From: Micromonospora alfalfae
GTDB taxonomy: Bacteria > Actinomycetota > Actinomycetes > Mycobacteriales > Micromonosporaceae
NCBI RefSeq assembly: GCF_022230925.1
Contig: NZ_JAKKFH010000008.1
Location: 248,001-312,000, forward strand
Length of the DNA: 64,000 nt
Reading direction: 5' to 3'
Shown: one piece after another, positions 53,243 to 62,041 of the stretch
How the letters are laid out: the number at the start of each line of letters is the position of its first letter
How positions within the stretch are numbered: the stretch's first letter is position 1
Program-made: the position numbers and the translations under genes
The notes under the pieces: model-generated
Told to the model about the DNA's origin: nothing
Databases searched by the model: none
What the model saw: the letters and a program-made list of their open reading frames with translations, nothing else

Positions 53243-53279
53243 GCGGCCTGGCAGGCGGGGGTGTGGTGTGCCAGGCCGC
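53243..53279 (-). promoter_or_regulatory. 5'-leader hairpin before the binding-protein ribosome site
   Basis: GCGGCCTGGCA and TGCCAGGCCGC form a perfect 11-bp stem with a 15-nt loop. Its 3' arm ends directly at the GGAGG ribosome site. It may modulate translation or end upstream transcription. It does not match a cobalamin-riboswitch core that I can recognise. Confidence 0.45.
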
Positions 53280-53335
53280 AGCGGAAGCAGTCCGGCGTTC
53301 CGGGCACCGCCCGCTCCAGTCGACGCAGACGCAGA

Positions 53336-53370
53336 CGAGGGTGTGACCCGGAACCCGGGTCACACCCTCG
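53336..53370. terminator. Hairpin terminator of the CBM2 gene
   Basis: A perfect 15-bp stem (53336-53350 with 53356-53370) and 5-nt loop, about 60 bp downstream of the CBM2-protein stop on the minus strand. Confidence 0.8.
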
Positions 53371-53427
53371 ACGTATTCAGCACCAGGGCGAGCGCCGCTG
53401 ACGACCCCCGCCCACGACCCCGACGGG

Positions 53428-54672
53428 TCAGCAGCCGATCCGGCTGGACCCCAGCGCGACGTCGTCGTACCAGAGGGTGTCGGCTCCGCCGCCGTAGCTC
53501 TCCCAGCCCAGCTTCAGGTCGGTGAGCTGCGGCCGCCAGGTGCGGTTGTACCACTGGCCGTCGATGTCGTGCGTCGGTGCGCCGTCCGCGGTCAGCCCGG
53601 GGATGGCGGTGCCGTCCAGCCAGGTGCGCAGTTGACCGGACGCACCGTCCACCATGAACTCCACGCAGGTCCACCGGTTGGTGGGCAGCGGCACGCTCTG
53701 CGCCACCCCGGCCGGGCTCTGCTCGGGCAGTGTCGCGTCGTCGGAGGCACGGTTCCACTGCAGGGCGCCGTTCTGGCCACCCAACCGCAGATCCTTGTTG
53801 CCGTCGGCGGCGTCGGCCATTGCCATCATCGTGGTGTGTTCGGTGGGTTGGGCGGTGGTGTGCCGGACCCAGACCCGGCCGTACCGGACGCTGCCCATGC
53901 TGCCGAGGTTCTTCGTGGATCTGATGAAGACGTGGTTGCAGTACCCGGCGGCGCCGTTGATCCGAACCGACCGGCTGCCGCTGTGCGTGGTCGCCGTGTC
54001 GATGGTGGCGGTACCCGCGCCGGAACAGTCCGGGCTCACCACGGCCCAGTCACCGGACGGCGTCGACCCGGTCTGGCCCTCGAAGCCGTCGCAGAGCACC
54101 GCGCCGGCACATCCGGTCGGCGGCTCGGTGGTGGGCGGCGGGGTGGTCGGCGGCGGCGTGGTCGGCGGAGGGGTGGTCGGCGGAGGGGTGGTCGGCGGAG
54201 GCGTGGTTGGCGGAGGCGTGGTTGGCGGAGGTGTGGTTGGCGGCGGCGTGGCGCCGTTGCACGCTACGCCGTTCAGGCTGAACCCGGTCGGCGCGCCACC
54301 ACTGGAGCCGTACGTGCCCTGCAACCCGAACTCGGTGGAGCCACCGGCCGGGATGCTGCCGTTGTACGACGCGTTGCGGGCGGTCACCGTCGATCCGGAC
54401 TGGCTGACCGTGGCGTTCCAGCCGCTTGTGACCCGCTCGTCGCCGGCGTACGTCCAGGTGACTGTCCAACTGGAGACGGCGGCGTCCCCCGGGGAGACCT
54501 TGACGGTGGCGGTGAATCCGCCGGGCCACTGGTTGGGCGTGTAGTCGACCCGGCAACCCTGAGCGGCTGTGGCGGGGCCACTGAGCACTGCCGCTCCGGT
54601 TGTGGTCGCAGCGGCGGCCAGCGCGGCGACGACCACCAGGGTCGCGGCGGGGCGGGCACGGAAAATCGTCAT
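53428..54672 (-). CDS. Secreted CBM2 protein with Pro-Thr linker and Cip1/concanavalin-like C-terminal domain
   Basis: A 414-aa exported protein. Signal peptide 1-37. Residues 38-140 are a CBM2 cellulose-binding module bounded by Cys40 and Cys138, with surface Trp residues (NQWPGGF, GWNATVS). Eight PPPTT repeats follow as a flexible linker. Residues 185-414 (CDGFEGQTGSTPSGDWAVV; ADTLWYDDVALGSSRIGC) resemble the jelly-roll domain of fungal Cip1, a polysaccharide-lyase-like fold. It probably helps attack cellulose or associated glycans. Start ATG 54672 has AAGGA upstream; the longer frame to 55215 overlaps the divergent gene. Confidence 0.85.
   Translation of the reverse strand: MTIFRARPAATLVVVAALAAAATTTGAAVLSGPATAAQGCRVDYTPNQWPGGFTATVKVSPGDAAVSSWTVTWTYAGDERVTSGWNATVSQSGSTVTARNASYNGSIPAGGSTEFGLQGTYGSSGGAPTGFSLNGVACNGATPPPTTPPPTTPPPTTPPPTTPPPTTPPPTTPPPTTPPPTTEPPTGCAGAVLCDGFEGQTGSTPSGDWAVVSPDCSGAGTATIDTATTHSGSRSVRINGAAGYCNHVFIRSTKNLGSMGSVRYGRVWVRHTTAQPTEHTTMMAMADAADGNKDLRLGGQNGALQWNRASDDATLPEQSPAGVAQSVPLPTNRWTCVEFMVDGASGQLRTWLDGTAIPGLTADGAPTHDIDGQWYNRTWRPQLTDLKLGWESYGGGADTLWYDDVALGSSRIGC
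54127..54249 (-). repeat. 15-bp tandem repeats encoding the (PPPTT)8 linker
   Basis: Eight degenerate copies of a unit like GGTGGTCGGCGGAGG (plus strand). Third positions vary between copies, so the protein repeat is more conserved than the DNA. Coding repeat, not a CRISPR. Confidence 0.9.
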
Positions 54673-55108
54673 GAAGGGTCCTTCTGCCATCGAGCTGAGC
54701 GGAGGCGGCACGGCGGCGCGCCCTGGACGGACGCGGCGCGACAACGTGCCCTGGATGCGGCGCGGCGGCGCGCCACAGCGACCGGTCGCGCGTACGACCG
54801 AAATGCCCGGCTCGGGGGTGGACCTGTCAGCCGCCGACGGCCCGGTCGCCCGGACCCCGGCGGCGCCCACCCTCAATCTATTGACGATTACCGATCGAAT
54901 CAAGCGGCGGCGGCGCTCCCCGCCGCGTCGATCATGCAGTTTCAGTTGTCGACATGGGTGAGGTGCCCCGTATGCCGGGACAGCAAGTGCAAGATCGCGG
55001 AGCAGTGACAGGGAAAGAATGGTCCGGGTCCGTGTCGATCCGTGGGCCGCCCGTTCGACGTGGGAATGCTGGGGCCGGGAGACGGCCCCGTCGGATGAGG
55101 AGAACGCG
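54673..55108. other. 436-bp divergent intergenic region
   Basis: Between the CBM2 gene and the divergent yciI-like gene. The first 250 bp are very GC-rich, with repeated GCGGCGC tracts; the part around 54880-54905 (ATTGACGATTACCGATCGAATC) is AT-richer and may hold a promoter. I see no convincing gene, no CebR-type TGGGAGCGCTCCCA site and no strong hairpin. Confidence 0.5.
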
Positions 55109-55495
55109 ATGCCGAAGTACCTGTTGATCATGCGGGGCACCGATGAGACGAACGCGGCCATGATGGCCAATCTCGACGAGATGATGGCCACCACCCGCCA
55201 ATTCATCGAGGACATGATGAAGGCCGACGTCCTCGTCGCGGCCGAAGGGCTGGACGATCCGCGTCAGGGCGTCGTCGTCGACTTCAGCGGCGAGGCACCG
55301 GTGGTCACCGACGGTCCGTACGGCGAGACCAGGGAGTTGTTCGGGGGCTACTTCCTGCTCGATGTCGCCACGAAACAGGAGGCGGTCGAGTGGGCGAAGC
55401 GGGTCCCGGCGGTCCGCGGGTCCAAGATCGAGGTCCGGCGGGTGGCCGAGGCCGACGAGGTCCCGCAGGGTGGCGAGAGCAACGGCCAGGTCTGA
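55109..55495 (+). CDS. YciI/DGPF-domain protein, partner of an ECF42-type sigma factor
   Basis: A 128-aa YCII-related protein with the namesake DGPYGETRELFGGYFLLD motif (residues 70-87). DGPF proteins are encoded next to ECF42 sigma factors and are thought to sense a signal for them. Start ATG 55109 has GAGGAG 6 nt upstream. Its TGA overlaps the sigma-factor ATG (TGATG), so they are translationally coupled. Confidence 0.92.
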   Translation: MPKYLLIMRGTDETNAAMMANLDEMMATTRQFIEDMMKADVLVAAEGLDDPRQGVVVDFSGEAPVVTDGPYGETRELFGGYFLLDVATKQEAVEWAKRVPAVRGSKIEVRRVAEADEVPQGGESNGQV

Positions 55496-56710
55496 TGGGT
55501 ACGGCCGACGTCGAGGCCGTCTGGCGGATCGAGTCGGCGCGGATCGTCGCCGCGCTGACCCGGTTCACAGGTGATTTCGGGCTGGCCGAGGACGCCGCCC
55601 AGGAGGCGGTGGCCGAGGCGCTGGTGTGCTGGCCACGTGCCGCTCCAGCCAATCCGGCCGGATGGCTGATGGCCACGGCCCGGCGGCGGGCGATCGACGC
55701 GATCCGCCGCCGGGTCGCCCTCCAGGAGCGATACGCCCTGTTGGCGGCCGGTCCCGCCCTCGATCAGGAAATCGACACCGACGCGATCGACGACGATGTG
55801 CTGGCGCTGATGTTCGTCAGCTGCCACCCGGTGCTCTCCCGCGAGGCACGGGTGGCGCTCACCCTGCGGGTGGTCGGCGGCCTGTCCACCGAAGAGATCG
55901 CCCGTGCGTTCCTGGTGCCGGTGCCAACCGTGCAGGCCCGCATCACCCGGGGCAAGAAGGCGATCGCGGCGGCCGGGGTACCGTTCGAGCTGCCGCCGGT
56001 CGGTGAGCGCCGCGAGCGGCTGGGCGGGGTGCTCAGCGTCCTCTACGTGATCTTCACAGAGGGGTCGACGGCCACGTCAGGCGACCGGCTGCTGCGCACC
56101 GACGTGGCGTACGAGGCGATCCGGCTGACACGCACACTTGCCGCGCTCCAGCCGGACGAGCCGGAGGTGCACGGCCTGCTCGCCCTGTGCGAGCTGACGG
56201 CGGCGCGCTTTCCGGCCCGGACCGAGCCGGACGGCACCCCGATCCTCCTTGAAGACCAGGACCGCCGGTTGTGGGACTTCCCGGCGATCCGCCGTGGGCT
56301 GGCCGCGCTGGCCAGGGCATCGCAGCGCGGCCTCGGCCCCTACGGTCTACAGGCCGCGATCGCGGCCACGCACGCGTCGGCGCCCTCGGTCGAGGAGACC
56401 GACTGGGCCCGGATCGTCCGGCTCTACGAGACGCTGAGCCGGGTCGCGCCCTCGCCGGTGGTCGACCTCAACCGGGCCGTCGCCGTCGCCATGGCCTCGG
56501 GCCCGGCACACGCCCTGACCATCGTGGACGAGCTGATCGCCTCGAACCGGCTCCCCCGGGTCACACCTCGTCCCGACCGTACGCGGTGAGCTGCTGACCC
56601 GCCTCGGCCGGCTACCGGAGGCGCGCACCGAGCTGGAGCTGGCCGCCCGGCTCTGCGCCAATCAGCGCGAACGCTCGGTGCTGCTCGGCAAGGCGGCGGC
56701 GCTGAGCTGA
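55495..56710 (+). pseudogene. ECF42-type RNA polymerase sigma factor, frameshifted near its C-terminus
   Basis: Sigma region 2 (residues 10-80, GDFGLAEDAAQEAVAEALVCW) and region 4 (110-170, LSTEEIARAFLVPVPTVQARI) are intact, followed by the long C-terminal extension typical of ECF42. The frame stops at 56589 after NRLPRVTPRPDRTR. Removing one C from the run at 56553-56557 restores RLPGSHLVPTVRGELLTRLG and the usual tail to a stop at 56708-56710 (404 aa). So this is either a recent one-base insertion or a homopolymer sequencing error. The truncated product (364 aa) keeps both DNA-contact domains and might still work. Confidence 0.85.
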
Positions 56711-56754
56711 CAGCCCAGCATGGCCGGCCCAGAGCCGAGTTGATCGCTACGAAT

Positions 56755-58977
56755 TCACCCTGAGAAGCGCACAGGATCCATCCCACGTAGCCACTTGCGG
56801 ATCTGTCCACGGTGCTCGCGATCCAGCGGACGAGACTGCGGGCAGCACGAACGCAGGGACGTCGCCGAAACAGACTGTCGTACAGCATCTCCAAAATAGA
56901 TTCCAACCATTCTCGCCTCCTCCACCACATCGGTACCAAAAATCATGGGATCGTCCGAGCTAATAGAGACCACGAGATCTCGAGCGACGAACCGACTGAT
57001 GGGATGCCGATCGAAACTAGCAATTCCCGATAGAGCGACGTTCGACGTCGGGCAACTCTCTACGACGATCGAGCGCTGCCGAAGGTGTTCTCCGAGAAGA
57101 TGTGATACCTCATCGCCAATTCCATCTGACCAGTCAAGATAGTCGCGAACCACTTTGTTGGAAACACTGTCTATCGGCGCATCTAGTCGCCCCAATGGCC
57201 CAGGACCCTTATAGATCAACGAAATGAGGGCGCGCCGATCCGGTCTCGTTACGAACGCCGACAAAGGCAGCACCTCCGCCGGCCAATCATTCGATGACCG
57301 CACATCACTACCGATCAACGCCTGCGCTTCGAGTCCAGTCAGGGAACGTCGGACCAGCCACGCGTCCAATATGTGTGACATGGCCACACCATAGGACCCG
57401 AGGTTCGTAAGCGTGAGCACACGCTCGAGGTGTGCCTCGACTTCGCTCACACGCACGTCCGCATGAAACAGCCAACAGAGATCTTCGACTAGGTCCCGCA
57501 CTGTCAAGGAACCTCGAAAAGCAGGTATTGGCAACTCGTCGTCCAAGGCCAACGCGTGACCGATCCGAGAGACGACCGTATTCGGGAGGAGAAGTTGTCC
57601 GATTGAACGAAGGCCCTCCATTCGCCAACGAAAAAACTCCCCCGCGTGAGCGGTCAGCGACATGTGCTGCAATGATGGACGCGCGAGCGCATCTGAATAT
57701 ATCGCGACAAAAGGCCAATTACTCGTCGAGATCTCGTTGCCCACTACATCTAGTGCAGTAATGTACGATGCCATCGACGGGTAAGCATCAGAAAAGTTTA
57801 CGATGCCGGCATATACAGCCCATATCGCCCGGAGCCTATAGTGCGACAAGAGTTCATCACTGTTGGGCACGCCGTCATTCGCCCGCTGACGAAGAAAAGT
57901 CACCGGCATTGAAAGCCGCGGCGATCGGCCGCTCGTGCTCGAGTACCGAACGAATCCATCGAGGTGGTCCAAGAGGGAGAGGCGCAGCTTATTCTCGGGC
58001 GATCCGCCATTTCGACCAACCGCCACTGTCTTTCGAAACTCCGCAGCAACCACGGCATCGCTCGGCATCACGACCTCACAGGCCTGGGCCACTATCTCAG
58101 CACGGCCGTTCGCTAGTGTGCTGTCGCGGAGCAATCCCATTTGGTCAAATCTGTCGACAAATCTCGATAGATTATCGTTCGGCATGCTGCGAAGCTCGTG
58201 ATTCAACAGGCACAGGGCGGAAAAAATCGGAACCGCAGCAGGATTGCAAGAGGAGATTTCGCGCGCAATCCACGCGAGTGCAGCCTCTGGATCGGCTGGC
58301 CCATCGTTGATGAGCAGCCGTCGGACGAACTCATCAGGCTCATCGCTCAGTACTGCGGCGCGAGTTAGCCGCCAGAATGAGCCATCATCCAATTCTTTGA
58401 AAAATGTTCGCTGATAGCGAGCATTGGGAGATGTACCCACAAATTGTAGTTGATGGCGAATGGCGTGAATGAGCGTGCAAACATCAAACCGATTCCCGCG
58501 CGCGTCGGTGGAGTAGACTCCCTCAACACTTGGCTGAAGACTGCCAGATCCGCTAACAAGCAACGAACAGAACAGCCGGAGGCTGAGCGCGGCACCAGAG
58601 TGGAGATGGGGGTCCGCAATTAGACCGTCGCCAGCCGATCGATCCTCACGGTCGAGAGCTATGCCACCGGGGCCAATAATCAGATCCCACGGTATCCAGC
58701 TCCGAGAATTGTCCCAACTTGCGGCCGGTACGGCAGCCAATTGCGACACGAGAATACCAACATCATATCCGCATGCGGCACACACACTAATTAGATCTTC
58801 GTCGTACAGTCCGGAGATCTCATGGCCCAATTGGGTCAAGTGTATTCGATCACGGACCAGTGAAGCCATCCGATGAGGATGATCAAGTTCGAACGCCTGC
58901 CGGTTCAGTTCGGCTGAGCTCATGCCCAAGAGCGATACGTCTGTGAGCAAGGCCGAAGCCAAGGGTATGAGTAACAC
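56755..58977 (-). CDS. Adenosine-deaminase-fold protein with long insertion, RdrB-like (RADAR-type defence)
   Basis: A 740-aa protein with every catalytic element of adenosine deaminase: metal His124/His126 in DPHLHSG, His444 with catalytic Glu447 in TAHAGE, His474 in RIGHAL, SCPTSN (641-646), RHP, and metal Asp675/676 in SSDDP. HxH and HAGE are about 320 residues apart, against about 200 in ordinary deaminases, so a large insertion splits the barrel, as described for RADAR RdrB. It follows the ATPase gene by 4 nt. Start GTG 58977 (ATG 58923 possible); the second codon is TTA, rare in this genome type. Low GC marks it as acquired. Likely substrate: adenosine in nucleotides or RNA. Confidence 0.8.
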   Translation of the reverse strand: MLLIPLASALLTDVSLLGMSSAELNRQAFELDHPHRMASLVRDRIHLTQLGHEISGLYDEDLISVCAACGYDVGILVSQLAAVPAASWDNSRSWIPWDLIIGPGGIALDREDRSAGDGLIADPHLHSGAALSLRLFCSLLVSGSGSLQPSVEGVYSTDARGNRFDVCTLIHAIRHQLQFVGTSPNARYQRTFFKELDDGSFWRLTRAAVLSDEPDEFVRRLLINDGPADPEAALAWIAREISSCNPAAVPIFSALCLLNHELRSMPNDNLSRFVDRFDQMGLLRDSTLANGRAEIVAQACEVVMPSDAVVAAEFRKTVAVGRNGGSPENKLRLSLLDHLDGFVRYSSTSGRSPRLSMPVTFLRQRANDGVPNSDELLSHYRLRAIWAVYAGIVNFSDAYPSMASYITALDVVGNEISTSNWPFVAIYSDALARPSLQHMSLTAHAGEFFRWRMEGLRSIGQLLLPNTVVSRIGHALALDDELPIPAFRGSLTVRDLVEDLCWLFHADVRVSEVEAHLERVLTLTNLGSYGVAMSHILDAWLVRRSLTGLEAQALIGSDVRSSNDWPAEVLPLSAFVTRPDRRALISLIYKGPGPLGRLDAPIDSVSNKVVRDYLDWSDGIGDEVSHLLGEHLRQRSIVVESCPTSNVALSGIASFDRHPISRFVARDLVVSISSDDPMIFGTDVVEEARMVGIYFGDAVRQSVSATSLRSCCPQSRPLDREHRGQIRKWLRGMDPVRFSG

Positions 58978-58981
58978 CGTG

Positions 58982-61258
58982 CTACCGCGACCGGTATTGC
59001 TCTAGGACCTCCAAAAGCACCTTCATGTCGTCATCGCCCTCGACCGTGTTGTGGGTGGAGTACTCGTATGTTCCCTTAGCCTCCGACAAACCGACCGCAC
59101 CTACGAGAACTTTGGAGCCGGCTGGCCTGGACCTGCGCCGTTCGTTGTACGGATCACGGAACACGAGGATGTCTGCATGCAATTCCGTACCAATGTTGCC
59201 GGCCAGGGCCTCGTAACCGTATATCCAGCTATTCTCCCCCAACTTCCGACGGCGCTCTTCGTCGAACTTCTTGCTAAACCGGCCCTCCAGTGCGGCGCGC
59301 AGCTCGGTAGTCGCCTCAACTGCACGCGGGCCCGCCGAAATCGCATCCAACCACTGTTCGATGACGGAAACCGTTTCACGCTCAAGTAGGTTCTGGTGGA
59401 AGAGATATGGCAGACGCTGCTCGAACCAATGGCAGTAGGCTCGACTCAACGAGTACATCTCGTGATGCGATACATCATCGTTCTGGACGCGTTTAAGGTA
59501 CTCGAGACTCGCCGATTGCATGGATCTTTGGAGCGCTGGGATTCGCTTAGCAGCGAGCGCGGACTCTGTTCCTTTCAACCAGTACGTCGTAACCAAGTGG
59601 ATAAGCTTCCGCACCATCTCGGTTGCGCCACTTCGTTGTCGCTCACGACTACTGCGCCTAGCGTACGAGACCAAGTCGTTCCACGCCGTGCCCGCCCGAT
59701 TTATTGCCTGCACTCCTGATGAGTCAGGCATGAAAAAGAATTGATCATCCGTGGTCTCGCCGTTGATTGGGACCGACTGCAGGAACTCAAACTCACGTAG
59801 ACCAATGTAAAACGGCATTACTTTACCAGCGGTCCCTAATCTCCCGCAAATTGCCAGTTCCTCAAGGGCCTGAATACCCGCAACGGTGCCTGGTGATAGC
59901 GAGCGAGCTTCGTTCGCCCCTGAAGCTGCGTCCGAAGCTTCAGCCGCTACGATGGCCGTAATTCGAGCCAGCTTCCGTACTCGCAGGCGAAGGCGGCCCG
60001 TGCTCACCGCGGTCGCGAATCGACCTGCCGCAGCCACGCCAAGACTTGCAGCGGGCCACTTCAGAACCAGGCCTTTCTTACTCGATTTGCCTACTCCACT
60101 GACTGCGCTCTCCACCGCAACATCGTATTCGCGCCCGTAATCGAAAAGATGTTGGATTAGTCTCCGCACGTGGTGGACCGGAAGGACCTCGCTTGATGGC
60201 ACGCGCTGAATTGCAGAGACGGTTTCCCATACATACTCAAGCTCACGTGGAGTTTCGGGGAGCCAAGCATTGGCACCCCGTAGTTCACTATCACCGTATC
60301 GTTCGGCCAGGCTCCAAATGAGCGACGACAGCGATGTCGGATCGGAGCGCTCACCCAATAGCGCCCCCAGGCTAACCGTCTCCCCGATCGGGGTGAATGC
60401 GATCCTCTCTGGGATTGATAGCCATGGAGGTGAGATGGTTCGTTCTGGACGCAGCATCTTCGCGATGACCTGTGTGCTTAGTTGCGTTGCATCCGTGTAA
60501 TTTAGATGCCCCTTGTAGCTGCCCACTATGTCCGCTGCCACACCAAGTTGCAACTGTCGACGGTCGATGCATATGATGGGTACTGCCTGCGAGACCTGCG
60601 CTAGGGCTCGAATCGCATCCAGTATTCCGCGGACATGGACCGGACTCAGGTCGGCATCGTCTATCGGTACGATTACCGGCGTGGTCGGAGGCAGCCCGAG
60701 GCCGCGAGCGATCTCGACGAACACGCGCTCCAGTTGGCTGGCGGCTCGCACACGATGACGGACGATGGATGCCGCGTCCACACCGTACTGTCCGGTACTT
60801 TCGCGGCTCGCGTGGAGCGCTTCGAGGGCACCGCCGGTCGACACGCTGATGCCTCGAGTCGCCTCAGCAATGGCTGCCATGACATCGTGACCGTGTCCGT
60901 TCTCATTGGTCGCTCGGCTGAGTCTGCTCGAGATCCAATCTTCAACCTGTATAAGCAAAGCAAGCAAGAGTGAATCAGTCGCCTCGAAGATCTGCGGCTG
61001 CAGCGGCGGCAGCACCACCGCTCGATTGGTCTTCCTTAGGTGAGCGCATGTGGCTGCAAGCAGCGTAGTCTTACCCGATCCGCGTCCGCCTGTTATCGCG
61101 ATCAATGACCCAGCACCGTCGCTGAAATGCGTAGTAGTCCCGTTTGGCTTGAAGGTTTCTGACGGTCCGATTAGTTGCTCTATCTGTGCAACTTGCGGCT
61201 GGAGCGAGGCTGGCGTAGTGAGAACGCCCTCCCAGACCATATCGGCTCGACTGCTCAC
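58982..61258 (-). CDS. P-loop ATPase, RdrA-like partner of the deaminase
   Basis: A 758-aa protein with an N-terminal STAND/AAA-like ATPase: Walker A GGRGSGKTT (57-65) and Walker B VIVPIDDADL (195-204) followed by a VPIICIDRRQL sensor-like strand (227-237). The C-terminal 400 residues are mostly helical with no family I can name. A conserved-looking GYEALAGNIGTELHADILVF block lies near the end. In RADAR the ATPase assembles with the deaminase and drives its activity during phage infection; this protein is shorter than the roughly 900-aa RdrA. GTG 61258 overlaps the preceding stop by 4 nt, with GGAGAAGG upstream. No transmembrane segments are seen. Confidence 0.75.
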   Translation of the reverse strand: MSSRADMVWEGVLTTPASLQPQVAQIEQLIGPSETFKPNGTTTHFSDGAGSLIAITGGRGSGKTTLLAATCAHLRKTNRAVVLPPLQPQIFEATDSLLLALLIQVEDWISSRLSRATNENGHGHDVMAAIAEATRGISVSTGGALEALHASRESTGQYGVDAASIVRHRVRAASQLERVFVEIARGLGLPPTTPVIVPIDDADLSPVHVRGILDAIRALAQVSQAVPIICIDRRQLQLGVAADIVGSYKGHLNYTDATQLSTQVIAKMLRPERTISPPWLSIPERIAFTPIGETVSLGALLGERSDPTSLSSLIWSLAERYGDSELRGANAWLPETPRELEYVWETVSAIQRVPSSEVLPVHHVRRLIQHLFDYGREYDVAVESAVSGVGKSSKKGLVLKWPAASLGVAAAGRFATAVSTGRLRLRVRKLARITAIVAAEASDAASGANEARSLSPGTVAGIQALEELAICGRLGTAGKVMPFYIGLREFEFLQSVPINGETTDDQFFFMPDSSGVQAINRAGTAWNDLVSYARRSSRERQRSGATEMVRKLIHLVTTYWLKGTESALAAKRIPALQRSMQSASLEYLKRVQNDDVSHHEMYSLSRAYCHWFEQRLPYLFHQNLLERETVSVIEQWLDAISAGPRAVEATTELRAALEGRFSKKFDEERRRKLGENSWIYGYEALAGNIGTELHADILVFRDPYNERRRSRPAGSKVLVGAVGLSEAKGTYEYSTHNTVEGDDDMKVLLEVLEQYRSR

Positions 61259-61605
61259 GATTGACCTTCTCCCGACATACCTCTGTCCCGATGTTGACGT
61301 CGAGCTAGCGTAATCGCACCTTCGAGTCTTCTCAACAAGAGATCGTATTCGTCGTGCACTACTTGTTTGTAATTCGGAACAGTTTTTTCCAACCAGGCAA
61401 GCGCGCGCTGGTCGGAGGTGGACAGGCGTTCGAACTCATCGAGTTGCTTCTTATTCATTTGGTTCGCGAGGCGACTCCCCACCGCCAACTCCAGCGCCTC
61501 GTAGATTTCATGCAAAGCATCTTTTACCTGCTGCCGCGTGAAATTGCGATAGCCGAGACGCCATAAGGTTTCAGGCGCGAGTTCCAGTCCATGAGGCGTC
61601 GTCAT
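61255..61605 (-). CDS. DUF5663-like small helical protein, first gene of the cassette
   Basis: A 116-aa soluble protein. It carries the pattern LELAPETLWRLGYRNFTRQQ, then LHEIYEALELAVGSRLANQM, then LDEFERLSTSDQRALAWLEK and VPNYKQVVHDEYDLLL, matching my recollection of DUF5663 (helical, often beside membrane or signalling genes). It overlaps the ATPase gene by 4 nt, so it is made with it. ATG 61605 lacks a Shine-Dalgarno but has TATCGT 6 nt upstream, which suggests a leaderless promoter. It may be a regulatory or adaptor subunit; the function is unknown. Confidence 0.75.
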   Translation of the reverse strand: MTTPHGLELAPETLWRLGYRNFTRQQVKDALHEIYEALELAVGSRLANQMNKKQLDEFERLSTSDQRALAWLEKTVPNYKQVVHDEYDLLLRRLEGAITLARRQHRDRGMSGEGQS

Positions 61606-61835
61606 GTCTGGACGATAGTCGATGTGTCCCAGACGCACGAGAGACAAGACGACAAAGTTCTCGACTCACAGGTACCAATGGCCCGCCGTTTGGGTCATTG
61701 CTTGGACTGGGCAGCCGGATGGGGGAACCGCCACCCTGCCGGACGTCGACAACTCGCTCAGGGCACCTTTGGATGTGTGTGGGACCGGCGAGCCGCACAA
61801 CGAGCGTGATCGGTGCATGGCGCATGGCTGGGTAG

Positions 61836-62041
61836 ATCAGTATGGAGGGAGTCCTGCTGGCCCGCTTCCCGCTACGGCAAACCGTGTACGCGCACTTCAC
61901 CCGCCTGAACGAATGAGGCGCGTGCCCGAACGGATCCTCACCGAACTGGGCCTGCGGGTCCGCCCCGCCCGAACACGCACCCCCAGCGGGGATCATCGAC
62001 GCGCACTCGGTGAGGGCGGCCGACACCGCCCCCTAGTCAGC
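61836..62041 (+). mobile_element. IS5-family transposase remnant
   Basis: Decayed pieces in three frames match an IS5-type transposase: ARFPLRQTVYAHFTRLNE, then RVPERILTELGLRV and, one frame over, AGIIDAHSVRAADTAP, the region around the first catalytic Asp. Stops and frameshifts separate them. No inverted repeats or target duplication were found. It lies about 230 bp upstream of the defence cassette. Confidence 0.7.

Noticed and set aside
53228..53427. Cobalamin riboswitch upstream of the FecB/BtuF-type gene
   Set aside because: No B12-box sequence or multi-stem layout; only simple hairpins are visible.
54127..54249. Regular short repeats that might suggest a CRISPR
   Set aside because: They are in-frame 15-bp units coding for PPPTT with no spacers.
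56755..58977. Ordinary purine-salvage adenosine deaminase
   Set aside because: Length of 740 aa, the long insertion, low GC and tight coupling to an ATPase argue against it.
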